This document shows, piece after piece, positions 1 through 5,093 of a DNA stretch of 5,093 nt. Both the position numbers and the translations under genes were made by a program. Origin of the DNA: an uncultured Phenylobacterium sp. (GTDB lineage: Bacteria > Pseudomonadota > Alphaproteobacteria > Caulobacterales > Caulobacteraceae). The DNA is taken from positions 1 to 5,093 of the forward strand of contig CAMFHW010000342.1 of assembly GCA_945952175.1 (NCBI GenBank), in the 5' to 3' direction. Under the pieces are notes generated by a model that did no database searches, was not told the origin of the DNA, and saw only the letters and a program-made list of their open reading frames with translations. Within the stretch, counting starts at the first letter, position 1. Each line of letters begins with the position of its first letter.

Positions 1-45
1 GATTGCCTCTTGTCTCGTGGGCTCGGAGATGTGTATAAGAGACAG
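1..45. other. Residual Nextera/Illumina P7 adapter (artefact)
   Basis: This is library adapter, not genome. Bases 27-45 are the 19-base Tn5 mosaic end AGATGTGTATAAGAGACAG. Just before it, bases 12-26 read GTCTCGTGGGCTCGG, the standard Nextera read-2 adapter arm. Bases 4-11, TGCCTCTT, lie where the i7 index belongs and match the index I recall as N711 (AAGAGGCA on a sample sheet). Bases 1-3, GAT, fit the end of the P7 oligo. Genomic sequence starts at base 46. A plus-strand reading frame opening at 17 begins MGSEMCIRDR, which is simply the translated adapter, so it should not be annotated as a gene. Confidence 0.97.
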
Positions 46-183
46 GTCGTCGACCTGGTCCTCGAAGATTTTGTCGAGCAGGGCCTTGAGCTTGGCGTCC
101 TCACCGTCCTGGGCGAGGGCCGGGGTGGCGGCCACGGCGGCGAGACTCGCGGAAGTCGCGAGAAATAAGCGACGATCAATCAT
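46..183 (-). CDS. N-terminus of exported protein with Tat-like signal (partial, possibly DUF885)
   Basis: The gene starts at the ATG complementary to 181-183 and reads leftward for 46 codons until it meets the adapter at base 45, so its C-terminal part is missing. Residues 1-24 form a signal peptide: the twin-arginine stretch DRRLFLA (residues 3-9) fits the RRxFL core of Tat signals, followed by an Ala-rich hydrophobic segment and an ALA|Q cleavage site after residue 24. The start of the mature protein contains KLKALLDKIFEDQVDD, which resembles the region just after the signal in exported DUF885 proteins; that assignment is tentative because only about 20 mature residues are visible. A GCAGGA Shine-Dalgarno-like sequence (AGGA opposite 194-197) lies 10 bases before the start. 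The gene is divergent from the desaturase. Any reading continued through bases 1-45 is artefactual. Confidence 0.75.
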
Positions 184-230
184 GAAATCAACGTCCTGCC
201 TGAAATTTCTGATCTTGACTGTGAAGTCGT

Positions 231-268
231 CCTCGGCGCGATTCCGCCGTCACACAGTGACGCCGAGG
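231..268. repeat. Nested inverted repeat, candidate operator or leader hairpin
   Basis: Outer arms CCTCGGCG (231-238) and CGCCGAGG (261-268) are exact reverse complements. Nested inside on the right is a second exact inverted repeat, CGTCAC (248-253) and GTGACG (257-262), around ACA. The two share bases 261-262, so either the 8-bp outer stem or the inner stem plus a 6-bp outer stem can form. The element lies 47 bases upstream of the leftward gene's start codon, a usual place for an operator or leader hairpin of that gene. The symmetry is seen in the sequence; the regulatory role is inference. Confidence 0.45.
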
Positions 269-424
269 CTAGGTCGCCCGCGCCACATGCGGCAAGGCGG
301 CCCCTTTCCCACGCGGGTTAAATTCCTGTAATGCAGCCCCGCCTTCCCGCGGCGCGAGGTCCCAGGCATTAGTCCTGCGTCATAACCCTTTCGTCGCAAT
401 ACGACCCTAATCTCGCAACACATA

Positions 425-438
425 GGCGGCCGGCCGCC
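425..438. repeat. Perfect 14-bp GC palindrome before the desaturase start
   Basis: GGCGGCCGGCCGCC is a perfect palindrome ending 3 bases before the TTG at 442. It lies where a ribosome binding site for that start would be and could form a short GC hairpin (5-bp stem, 4-base loop) in the mRNA. The same arms, GGCGGCC and GGCCGCC, recur with one extra base between them at 4642-4656, upstream of the SnoaL-like gene. In DNA this GC-rich it may be chance. Confidence 0.4.
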
Positions 439-441
439 CGC

Positions 442-1482
442 TTGAGGATTCGCTCAACCTTGACCAAGACCGCCGACTGGAATCAGAAGCTCGCCCGGTT
501 CCGCAAATCCGACCTGCGGCGCAGCGTCTTCGAACTGGCCGTCACTGCGGGGGCGCTCGGCGGCCTCTGGGGCCTCGGCTGGGTCGCGTGGAGCACGGGC
601 TGGTGGTGGGCGGCCCTGCTGCTGACCGTGCCGGCGGCCTTCTTCCTCGTGCGCATGTTCATGATCCAGCACGACTGCGGCCACGGCTCCTTTTTCGAGG
701 ACAAGGCGGTCAACGACTGGGTCGGCCGCGCGATCGGCGTGCTCACCCTCACCCCCTACGACTACTGGCGGCGCACCCACGCCATGCACCACGCGACCTC
801 CGGCAACCTGGACCGCCGCGGCCTGGGCGTGATCGAGATGCTGACGGTCGAGGAATACCTGGCCCTGCCGCGCATCAAGCGCCTCGGTTACCGCCTCTAT
901 CGCAACCCCTTCGTGATGTTCGGCCTGGGCCCAGCCTTCGTCTTCTTCATTCAGCAGCGCATCCCGATCGGCCTCATGAAGGACGGCTGGCGTCCCTGGG
1001 CGTCGACCCTGGGCAACGGCGCCTTCGCCCTGGCGGGCCTCGCCGTGCTCATCTCCCTGGTCGGCTGGGCGCCGATCCTGGTGGTCAACGCCGTCACCCT
1101 GCTGATCGGCGCGACCATCGGCGTGTGGCTGTTCTATGTGCAGCATCAGTTCGAAGGCGTGCGCTGGTCGCGCAACGGGACCTGGAAGCGCGATGAGGCC
1201 GCCCTGCATGGCAGTTCGCACTACGACCTCCCCGGCCCCCTGCCCTGGCTGACCGCCCATATCGGCATCCACCACGTGCATCATATGTCGAGCCGCATCC
1301 CCTTCTACCGTCTGCCCGAAGTCCTGGCCGCCCATCCGGAGCTGAAGGACGTCAGCCGCATCGGCCTGGTGGAGAGCTTCAAGTCGGTCCGCCTGGCCCT
1401 GTGGGACGAGGCCGCCCAGCGGCTGGTCTCCTTCCGCGAGATTCGCGACCGGCCGCGCGTCGCCGTCGCCGCCGCGGCCTGA
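442..1482 (+). CDS. Membrane fatty acid desaturase (acyl-lipid, omega-6/delta-12-like)
   Basis: An integral membrane di-iron desaturase that would introduce a double bond into the acyl chains of membrane lipids; regiospecificity cannot be told from sequence alone. All three histidine boxes are intact: HDCGH at residues 77-81, HAMHH at 113-117 and HHVHH at 277-281. The family motif QHQFEG begins at 234. Hydrophobic segments lie near residues 29-50, 54-75, 155-173, 191-209 and 211-233. The length, 346 residues, is normal for bacterial members. The start is unusual: an in-frame TAG at 370 and the lack of any ATG or GTG before residue 70 leave only TTG codons. TTG 442 gives MRIRSTLTKTADW. TTG 460 gives MTKTADW and has GAGGA 11 bases upstream (444-448), so it is a real alternative. 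The C-terminus is an Ala/Val-rich tail. The next gene lies 98 bases downstream. Confidence 0.93.
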   Translation: MRIRSTLTKTADWNQKLARFRKSDLRRSVFELAVTAGALGGLWGLGWVAWSTGWWWAALLLTVPAAFFLVRMFMIQHDCGHGSFFEDKAVNDWVGRAIGVLTLTPYDYWRRTHAMHHATSGNLDRRGLGVIEMLTVEEYLALPRIKRLGYRLYRNPFVMFGLGPAFVFFIQQRIPIGLMKDGWRPWASTLGNGAFALAGLAVLISLVGWAPILVVNAVTLLIGATIGVWLFYVQHQFEGVRWSRNGTWKRDEAALHGSSHYDLPGPLPWLTAHIGIHHVHHMSSRIPFYRLPEVLAAHPELKDVSRIGLVESFKSVRLALWDEAAQRLVSFREIRDRPRVAVAAAA

Positions 1483-1513
1483 CCTTCCCCAACGGCGCCC
1501 TCCCCTCGCGTCA

Positions 1514-1534
1514 CCGTTGACACCGCGTCAACGG
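1514..1534. promoter_or_regulatory. 8-5-8 inverted repeat, candidate operator before acyl-CoA synthetase gene
   Basis: CCGTTGAC (1514-1521) and GTCAACGG (1527-1534) are exact reverse complements separated by ACCGC. The left arm and spacer contain TTGACA (1517-1522), a perfect -35 hexamer, though only a poor -10 follows (TGAACT, 1541-1546, 18-base spacing). The site is 47 bases upstream of the synthetase start. A repressor dimer such as a TetR-type fatty-acid regulator would fit this geometry, but none is visible in the window. Alternatively it is a hairpin 31 bases after the desaturase stop; there is no T-run, so it is not a typical intrinsic terminator. Confidence 0.45.
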
Positions 1535-1570
1535 CGGACGTGAACTGCCGCCCAAACGACAAGGTGTGCG

Positions 1571-1575
1571 GGAGG
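1571..1575 (+). promoter_or_regulatory. Ribosome binding site fixing the acyl-CoA synthetase start
   Basis: GGAGG lies 5 bases before ATG 1581. An upstream in-frame GTG at 1566 would place this Shine-Dalgarno sequence inside the coding region and add only REAA-type filler, so ATG 1581 is preferred. Confidence 0.8.
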
Positions 1576-1580
1576 CGGCC

Positions 1581-3215
1581 ATGGGCGCTTGGACATTCGC
1601 CGACGTGTGGGAGGCCATCGCCGCCAAGGCGCCCGACCGGCCCGTGGTGGCCCAGGGCCCGCGCGAGATCACCTGGGGCCAGTTCGACGCGCGCGCCGAT
1701 GCGCTCGCCGCCCATATGATCGCCAAGGGCGTCAGCCACGAGGCGAAGGTCGCGGCCTATCTCTTCAACGGCCCCGAGTACCTTGAGACCTATTTCGCGG
1801 CCTTCAAGGCCGGGATCGCTCCCATCAACACCAACTACCGCTATGGCGGCGAGGAGCTGGTCTATCTCTTCGACAACGCCGACGCCGAGGTGGTGGTCTT
1901 CCATGCCGGCTTCACCGCGACCATCGAGGCGATCCGCCATCGCCTGCCGAAGGTGAAGCTGTGGATCGGCGTCTCCGAGCCGGGCCACGCCGTTCCCGTC
2001 TGGGCGGACGACTACGACGCCATCGTCTCCGGGCCCGCGCCCCAGCGCCCGTTCCGCGCGCCCTGGGGCCGCTCGGGCCAGGACCTGCTGCTGCTCTATA
2101 CCGGAGGCACCACCGGCATGCCCAAGGGCGTGATGTGGCGGCAGGACGACCTGTTCAACGTGATCGGCGCCGGCGGCCAGGCCGCCCGCGGCGTGGAGCC
2201 GGTGGCCAGCATCCAGGAAGCCGGCGACCGGGTGAACCCGGCTGAGCCCGCGCCCGCAGTGTCGCTGATCTGCTGCCCGTTGATGCACGGCACCGGCCAG
2301 TTCTCGGCCTTCATCACCATGAACATGGGCGGCACGGTCGCCCTGCTGCCGTCACGCGGCTTCTCCGCCATCGAGCTCTGGAACGAGGCCGAGCGACTGA
2401 AGGCCGACGGCATCGTCATCGTGGGCCTGGCCTTCTCGACGCCCATGCTGGAGGCGCTGGAGGCCAATCCGGGCCGCTGGGACCTCTCCAACGTCAAGAT
2501 GATGAGCTCGTCCGGCTCAATGTGGAGCCAGGAGAACAAGCGCGGCCTGCTGAGCTTCTGCACCAACGCCATGATCTTCGACAGCTTCGGCTCGTCGGAG
2601 GCGGTGGGCATGGGCGCCTCGGCCTCCGCGCCGGGCGCCGAGGTCGAGACCGCCGCCTTCATGCTGGGCCCGAACTGCGCCGTCTTCACCGAGGAGGGCC
2701 GCCGCGTGGTTCCGGGCTCGGGCGAGCGGGGCTTGGTCGCCGTCTCGGGCTTCCTGCCGGCCGGCTACTACAAGGACCCGGAGAAGTCGGACCGCACCTT
2801 CAAGGTCATCGAGGGCCAACGCTGGTCGGTTCCGGGCGATTGGGCAGAGGTCAATACCGACGGGACGCTGAAACTGCTCGGCCGTGGCTCCCAATGCATC
2901 AATACCGGCGGCGAGAAGGTCTTCCCGGAAGAGGTCGAAGAGGCGCTGAAGACCCATCTCCACGTGCGCGACGCGGTGGTGGTCGGCGTGCCCGACGCCC
3001 GCTTCGGCGAGCGGATCTGCGCGGTGGTGGAGCCGGACGGCGCCCACGACCTGACCTTGGCCGATCTGTCCGAGCACGTCCGCGCCCAACTCGCCCCCTA
3101 CAAGGCGCCGCGCGAGCTGGTGGTGGTCGACACCATCGGCCGGGCCCCGAACGGCAAGGTCGACTACAAGGGCGTCAAGGAACGCGCATTGAAGGCGCTC
3201 GGCGTCGGCGCCTGA
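1581..3215 (+). CDS. Acyl-CoA synthetase, AMP-forming, FadD19-like
   Basis: A cytoplasmic adenylate-forming (ANL superfamily) ligase of 544 residues that would activate a carboxylic acid with ATP to an acyl-AMP and then an acyl-CoA. Motifs in order: the phosphate-binding loop YTGGTTGMPKG (173-183), the A5-type motif DSFGSSE (334-340), GDW with the ribose-binding Asp at 420, the hinge and A8 stretch GRGSQCINTGGEK (434-446), and PNGK with the catalytic Lys at 526. The large AMP-binding domain runs to about residue 433 and the small C-terminal domain follows. The wording of the P-loop region (GVMWRQDDL) and of INTGGEKVFPEEVEE recalls the FadD19 group, some of whose members activate sterol side-chain acids; the substrate here is not determinable. 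The start is ATG 1581, preceded by GGAGG. An inverted repeat lies 47 bases upstream. The fatty-acyl desaturase next door fits lipid metabolism. No frameshift or missing motif is seen. Confidence 0.92.
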   Translation: MGAWTFADVWEAIAAKAPDRPVVAQGPREITWGQFDARADALAAHMIAKGVSHEAKVAAYLFNGPEYLETYFAAFKAGIAPINTNYRYGGEELVYLFDNADAEVVVFHAGFTATIEAIRHRLPKVKLWIGVSEPGHAVPVWADDYDAIVSGPAPQRPFRAPWGRSGQDLLLLYTGGTTGMPKGVMWRQDDLFNVIGAGGQAARGVEPVASIQEAGDRVNPAEPAPAVSLICCPLMHGTGQFSAFITMNMGGTVALLPSRGFSAIELWNEAERLKADGIVIVGLAFSTPMLEALEANPGRWDLSNVKMMSSSGSMWSQENKRGLLSFCTNAMIFDSFGSSEAVGMGASASAPGAEVETAAFMLGPNCAVFTEEGRRVVPGSGERGLVAVSGFLPAGYYKDPEKSDRTFKVIEGQRWSVPGDWAEVNTDGTLKLLGRGSQCINTGGEKVFPEEVEEALKTHLHVRDAVVVGVPDARFGERICAVVEPDGAHDLTLADLSEHVRAQLAPYKAPRELVVVDTIGRAPNGKVDYKGVKERALKALGVGA

Positions 3216-3247
3216 GGCTCGCCGAACGCCGGTCCACCGAAACGGGT

Positions 3248-3275
3248 TTGCCACCGCACCCCTGGCCGCTATCAC
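3248..3275 (+). promoter_or_regulatory. Candidate housekeeping promoter for the M20 peptidase gene
   Basis: TTGCCAC (3248-3254), a 13-base spacer and GCTATCAC (3268-3275) fit the published Caulobacter housekeeping consensus TTGACGS-N10-14-GCTANAWC with 5 of 7 and 7 of 8 matches. It lies wholly in the gap after the synthetase stop (3213-3215), and the expected start of transcription near 3282 would leave a leader of about 20 bases containing the AGGGGAG ribosome binding site (3288-3294). This suggests the peptidase gene is transcribed on its own. It is a pattern match only. Confidence 0.5.
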
Positions 3276-3302
3276 CGGCGGAGCTTCAGGGGAGTCTGTT
3301 CC

Positions 3303-4601
3303 ATGCGCATCGCGGCCTTCGTTTCCATCTCCGCCCTCGCCCTGGCGAGCGCGGCCTACGCCGCCCCGGCGGCCAAGCCGGACGCCGAGACCAAGGCCGT
3401 GGCGAAGATCGTCGGCAGCTCGGCCTTCAAGACCGCCGCCCAGAAGCTGGCCGACGACCACGAGCGCACCGTGGCCGACATCGTCACCCTGACCGAGATC
3501 CCGGCCCCGCCCTTCAAGGAGACGGCGCGCGGCAAGGCCTATCTCGAGATGCTGAAGGCCCACGGCCTGACCGACGTCGAGATGGACGCGGAGGGCAATG
3601 TGATGGGGATCCGCCCCGGCACGGTCACCAAGGGCAAGGGCCCGTTCGTGGTGATGGCCGCCCACCAGGACACGGTCTTCCCCGAAGGCACCGACGTGAA
3701 GGTGAAGCGTGAGGGGACCAAGCTGATGGCCCCAGGGATCGGCGACGACACCCGCTCGCTGGCCACCCTGCTCGCCTACATGCGCGCGATGGATGCGGCC
3801 AAGATCAAGACCAAGAGCGACATCCTGTTCGTCGGCAATGTCGGCGAGGAAGGCGCGGGCGACCTGCGCGGCACGCGCTACCTGTTCAACAAGGGCAAGT
3901 ACAAGGGCCGGATCACCGCCTTCTTCTCGATGGACGGCTCCGACCCGAGCCGGGTGGTCGACCGCGGCGTCGGTTCCAAGCGCTACCACGTGATGTTCCA
4001 TGGCCCGGGTGGCCACAGCTACGGCGCCTTCGGCATCGTCAACCCGATGGCGGCGATGTCGGACGCCGTGGTGCAGCTCTACAAGATCGACGCGCCGAAG
4101 ACCCCGAAGGTCACCTATTCGGCCAGCATCACCGGCGGCGGAACCTCGGTGAACGCCATCCCGCACGACGTCTTCATGGACTTCGACATGCGCTCGGAGA
4201 GCGCCGAGGAGCTGGCCAAGCTGGACAAGCAGCTGATCGCCATTCTCGACAAGTCCGTGGCTGACGAGAACGCCGCCCGCTCCACGCGGTTCGGCAAGAT
4301 CAGCTACGAGGCCAAGGTGATCGGCGAGCGTCCGGCGGGTCATACGGATCCCAACACCGGCATCGTCAAGTCGACGCACGCCGCCATCGCCGCCCTCGGC
4401 TTCCAGCCGGAGCACGAGGACAGCTCGACCGATTCCAACGTGCCGATGAGCCTGGGTATCCCGGCGGTGACCATCGGCTCCGGCGGTCAGGCCGGCCGCG
4501 CTCACGCCCTCGACGAATGGATCGACGTCGAGAAGGGCTCGAGCGTGAAGGGCATGCAGGTCGGCCTCGCCGCCCTGCTCGCCGTCGCGGGGATGGAATA
4601 G
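3303..4601 (+). CDS. Exported M20-family zinc metallopeptidase
   Basis: A 432-residue secreted or periplasmic metallohydrolase of the M20 family (PepT/ArgE/DapE/carboxypeptidase G2 relatives), expected to cleave peptides or N-acyl amino acids with two zinc ions. A Sec signal occupies residues 1-20, with an AYA|A cleavage site. All expected metal ligands can be placed: His121 (in AHQDT, with Asp123 beside the active site), bridging Asp148 (GIGDD), Glu183 after catalytic Glu182 (GEEG), Asp211 (SMDGSD) and His401 (GRAHALDEW). HGPGGHSYG (233-241) marks the dimerisation (lid) domain, and TDSNVPMSLGIPAV is the usual stretch before the last ligand. AGGGGAG sits 8 bases before the ATG, and a candidate promoter lies at 3248-3275. 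The exact substrate is not predictable. The gene appears complete. Confidence 0.93.
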   Translation: MRIAAFVSISALALASAAYAAPAAKPDAETKAVAKIVGSSAFKTAAQKLADDHERTVADIVTLTEIPAPPFKETARGKAYLEMLKAHGLTDVEMDAEGNVMGIRPGTVTKGKGPFVVMAAHQDTVFPEGTDVKVKREGTKLMAPGIGDDTRSLATLLAYMRAMDAAKIKTKSDILFVGNVGEEGAGDLRGTRYLFNKGKYKGRITAFFSMDGSDPSRVVDRGVGSKRYHVMFHGPGGHSYGAFGIVNPMAAMSDAVVQLYKIDAPKTPKVTYSASITGGGTSVNAIPHDVFMDFDMRSESAEELAKLDKQLIAILDKSVADENAARSTRFGKISYEAKVIGERPAGHTDPNTGIVKSTHAAIAALGFQPEHEDSSTDSNVPMSLGIPAVTIGSGGQAGRAHALDEWIDVEKGSSVKGMQVGLAALLAVAGME

Positions 4602-4641
4602 CCCCGCGCTCGGATTGAGCGGCAACAACCGGAGTTTCCCG

Positions 4642-4656
4642 GGCGGCCCGGCCGCC
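4642..4656. repeat. 7-1-7 GC inverted repeat
   Basis: GGCGGCC (4642-4648), one C, then GGCCGCC (4650-4656) are exact reverse complements. The arms are identical to those of the palindrome at 425-438. The element lies 40 bases after the peptidase stop. There is no T-run after it on either strand, so it is not a standard intrinsic terminator, though it could act as a 3' end hairpin. Confidence 0.45.
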
Positions 4657-4661
4657 TAGGT

Positions 4662-4688
4662 CCGGGGGCGGGCAAACCCGCCCACCGG
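4662..4688 (+). promoter_or_regulatory. Strong hairpin directly before the SnoaL-like gene's ribosome binding site
   Basis: CCGG (4662-4665) plus GGGCGGG (4666-4672), a CAAA loop, then CCCGCCC (4677-4683), one bulged A and CCGG (4685-4688) give an 11-bp stem of G-C pairs only. It is followed at once by AAAA and the AAGGA ribosome binding site (4691-4695). As there is no T-run it is unlikely to be an intrinsic terminator. It could be an mRNA-stabilising or processing hairpin, or part of an attenuator: GGGCGG (4641-4646) can also pair with CCGCCC (4678-4683), which would exclude this hairpin. The function is inference. Confidence 0.5.
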
Positions 4689-4703
4689 AAAAGGAACTCT
4701 GCC

Positions 4704-5093
4704 ATGTCCAAGGAAAGCGACAACAAGGCGATCGTCGGCCGCTGGTTCGACGGCTTCTGGGGCAATCCCTGGAACCCCGAGATCATCGACGAGCTGGCCG
4801 CCCCCGACATGCTTCTGCAGTATTCGCTGCATGAGCCGCGGCGCGGCCGCGAGGACGTGCGCGCCTTCATCACCGGCTTCCGCGAAGCCTTCCCCGATCT
4901 CGGCTTCGGCGGAACCGCCGACCTGATCGCGGAGGGCGACTATGTGGTCGGTCGCTGGGAAGGCGGCGGCACGCACACCGGACCGGCCTTCGCCGACTTC
5001 CTGGCCGGCGGCCTCCCGGCCGCGTCGGGCCGCAGGATGCGGTTCTCCGGCGCCACCGTGCTACGGGTCGAGAATGGCCGCATCGCCGAGGAG
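4704..5093 (+). CDS. SnoaL-like (ester cyclase / NTF2-fold) protein, 3' end cut off
   Basis: The frame is open from ATG 4704 to the window end, giving 130 residues without a stop. AAGGA (4691-4695) lies 8 bases before the ATG. The pattern is that of SnoaL-like alpha+beta-barrel proteins: an N-terminal helix region KAIVGRWFDGFWGNPWNPEIIDEL, a helix containing VRAFITGFREAFPDL (FPDL from residue 63), GRWEGGGTHTG (83-93, with His91) and the closing strand FSGATVLRVENGRIAEE (114-130). Family members are usually about 130-150 residues, so perhaps only 10-20 are missing. There is no signal peptide, so it is probably cytoplasmic. The family includes polyketide cyclases, epoxide hydrolases and many proteins of unknown role; I cannot name a substrate. 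An 11-bp hairpin immediately precedes its ribosome binding site. Confidence 0.85.
   Translation, partial: MSKESDNKAIVGRWFDGFWGNPWNPEIIDELAAPDMLLQYSLHEPRRGREDVRAFITGFREAFPDLGFGGTADLIAEGDYVVGRWEGGGTHTGPAFADFLAGGLPAASGRRMRFSGATVLRVENGRIAEE

Larger units (their letters stand above)
184..441. other. Divergent intergenic region
   Basis: These 258 bases separate the leftward exported-protein gene from the rightward desaturase gene and should hold promoters for both. I see a nested inverted repeat (231-268) and a GC palindrome (425-438), listed separately. GANTC sites, the CcrM methylation target, lie at 240-244 here and at 447-451 and 480-484 just inside the desaturase gene. No convincing -35/-10 pair stands out on either strand. 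A 13-codon frame from ATG 331 ends at TAG 370 without a ribosome binding site and is not called. The TAG at 370-372 is in frame with the desaturase and limits how far that gene can extend upstream. Confidence 0.7.

Noticed and set aside
211..239. Possible leftward promoter for the Tat-signal gene (TCAAGATC read on the minus strand)
   Set aside because: It matches the -10 consensus at 6 of 8 positions, but no acceptable -35 lies at the required distance.
17..331. 104-codon plus-strand frame starting MGSEMCIRDR
   Set aside because: Its N-terminus is translated adapter and the rest lies antisense to the signal-peptide gene and in the intergenic region; it has no family features.
331..372. 13-codon frame from ATG 331 as a possible leader peptide of the desaturase
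   Set aside because: There is no ribosome binding site and no notable residue runs; the Pro/Arg-rich translation looks like chance.
144..484. Cluster of GANTC (CcrM) sites at 144-148, 240-244, 447-451 and 480-484
   Set aside because: The density is somewhat above chance, but GANTC sites also occur elsewhere in the window, inside and before genes, so I cannot claim methylation control here.
454..1335. 293-codon minus-strand frame opposite the desaturase
   Set aside because: It is a low-complexity composition artefact of the GC-rich desaturase gene, which has all three histidine boxes.
2522..3712. Arg/Gly/Pro-rich plus-strand frame spanning the synthetase end and peptidase start
   Set aside because: It is out of frame with two well-supported genes and has the typical composition of a shifted-frame shadow.
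2517..4628. Very long minus-strand open frame (703 codons) opposite the synthetase and peptidase
   Set aside because: It is rich in His, Arg, Gly, Ala and Asp, runs across two genes with intact catalytic motifs, and is explained by high-GC codon bias leaving few stops on the opposite strand.
4662..4688. Intrinsic terminator of the peptidase gene
   Set aside because: The hairpin is strong, but it is followed by AAAAGGAACT rather than a T-run on the plus strand, and no T-run follows on the minus strand.
4502..4976. Minus-strand frames at the right end (4502-4873 and 4656-4976)
   Set aside because: They oppose the peptidase C-terminus with its zinc ligand and the SnoaL-like gene, which has a proper ribosome binding site; neither shows a recognisable domain.

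Overview
The window is GC-rich, with codons strongly biased to G or C in the third position. It looks like a chromosomal fragment of an alphaproteobacterium. Caulobacteraceae (Phenylobacterium or Caulobacter type) is my best guess. The grounds are protein style, GANTC sites, and a promoter-like site matching the Caulobacter housekeeping consensus. This placement is inference from sequence character, not a database match.

Layout. Bases 1-45 are not biological: they are the end of an Illumina P7/Nextera library adapter, including an i7 index, left on the contig edge. Bases 46-183 (minus strand) hold the first 46 codons of an exported protein with a Tat-like signal peptide. A divergent intergenic region (184-441) contains a nested inverted repeat and a perfect GC palindrome. 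Then come four plus-strand genes: a membrane fatty acid desaturase with a TTG start (442-1482), an acyl-CoA synthetase of the FadD19-like type (1581-3215), an exported M20-family zinc peptidase (3303-4601), and a SnoaL-like protein cut off by the window end (4704-5093).

The genes are separated by about 85-260 bases, and three of the four gaps carry inverted repeats. They therefore look more like neighbouring, separately controlled genes than a tight operon. The desaturase and the acyl-CoA synthetase share a fatty-acyl theme. The peptidase has its own candidate promoter and no obvious metabolic link to its neighbours. The SnoaL-like gene has a strong hairpin just before its ribosome binding site.

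I see no RNA gene, CRISPR array, insertion sequence or defence system, and no convincing undescribed system. The most solid unusual observation is the adapter contamination. The inverted repeats in the gaps are the most testable biological leads.
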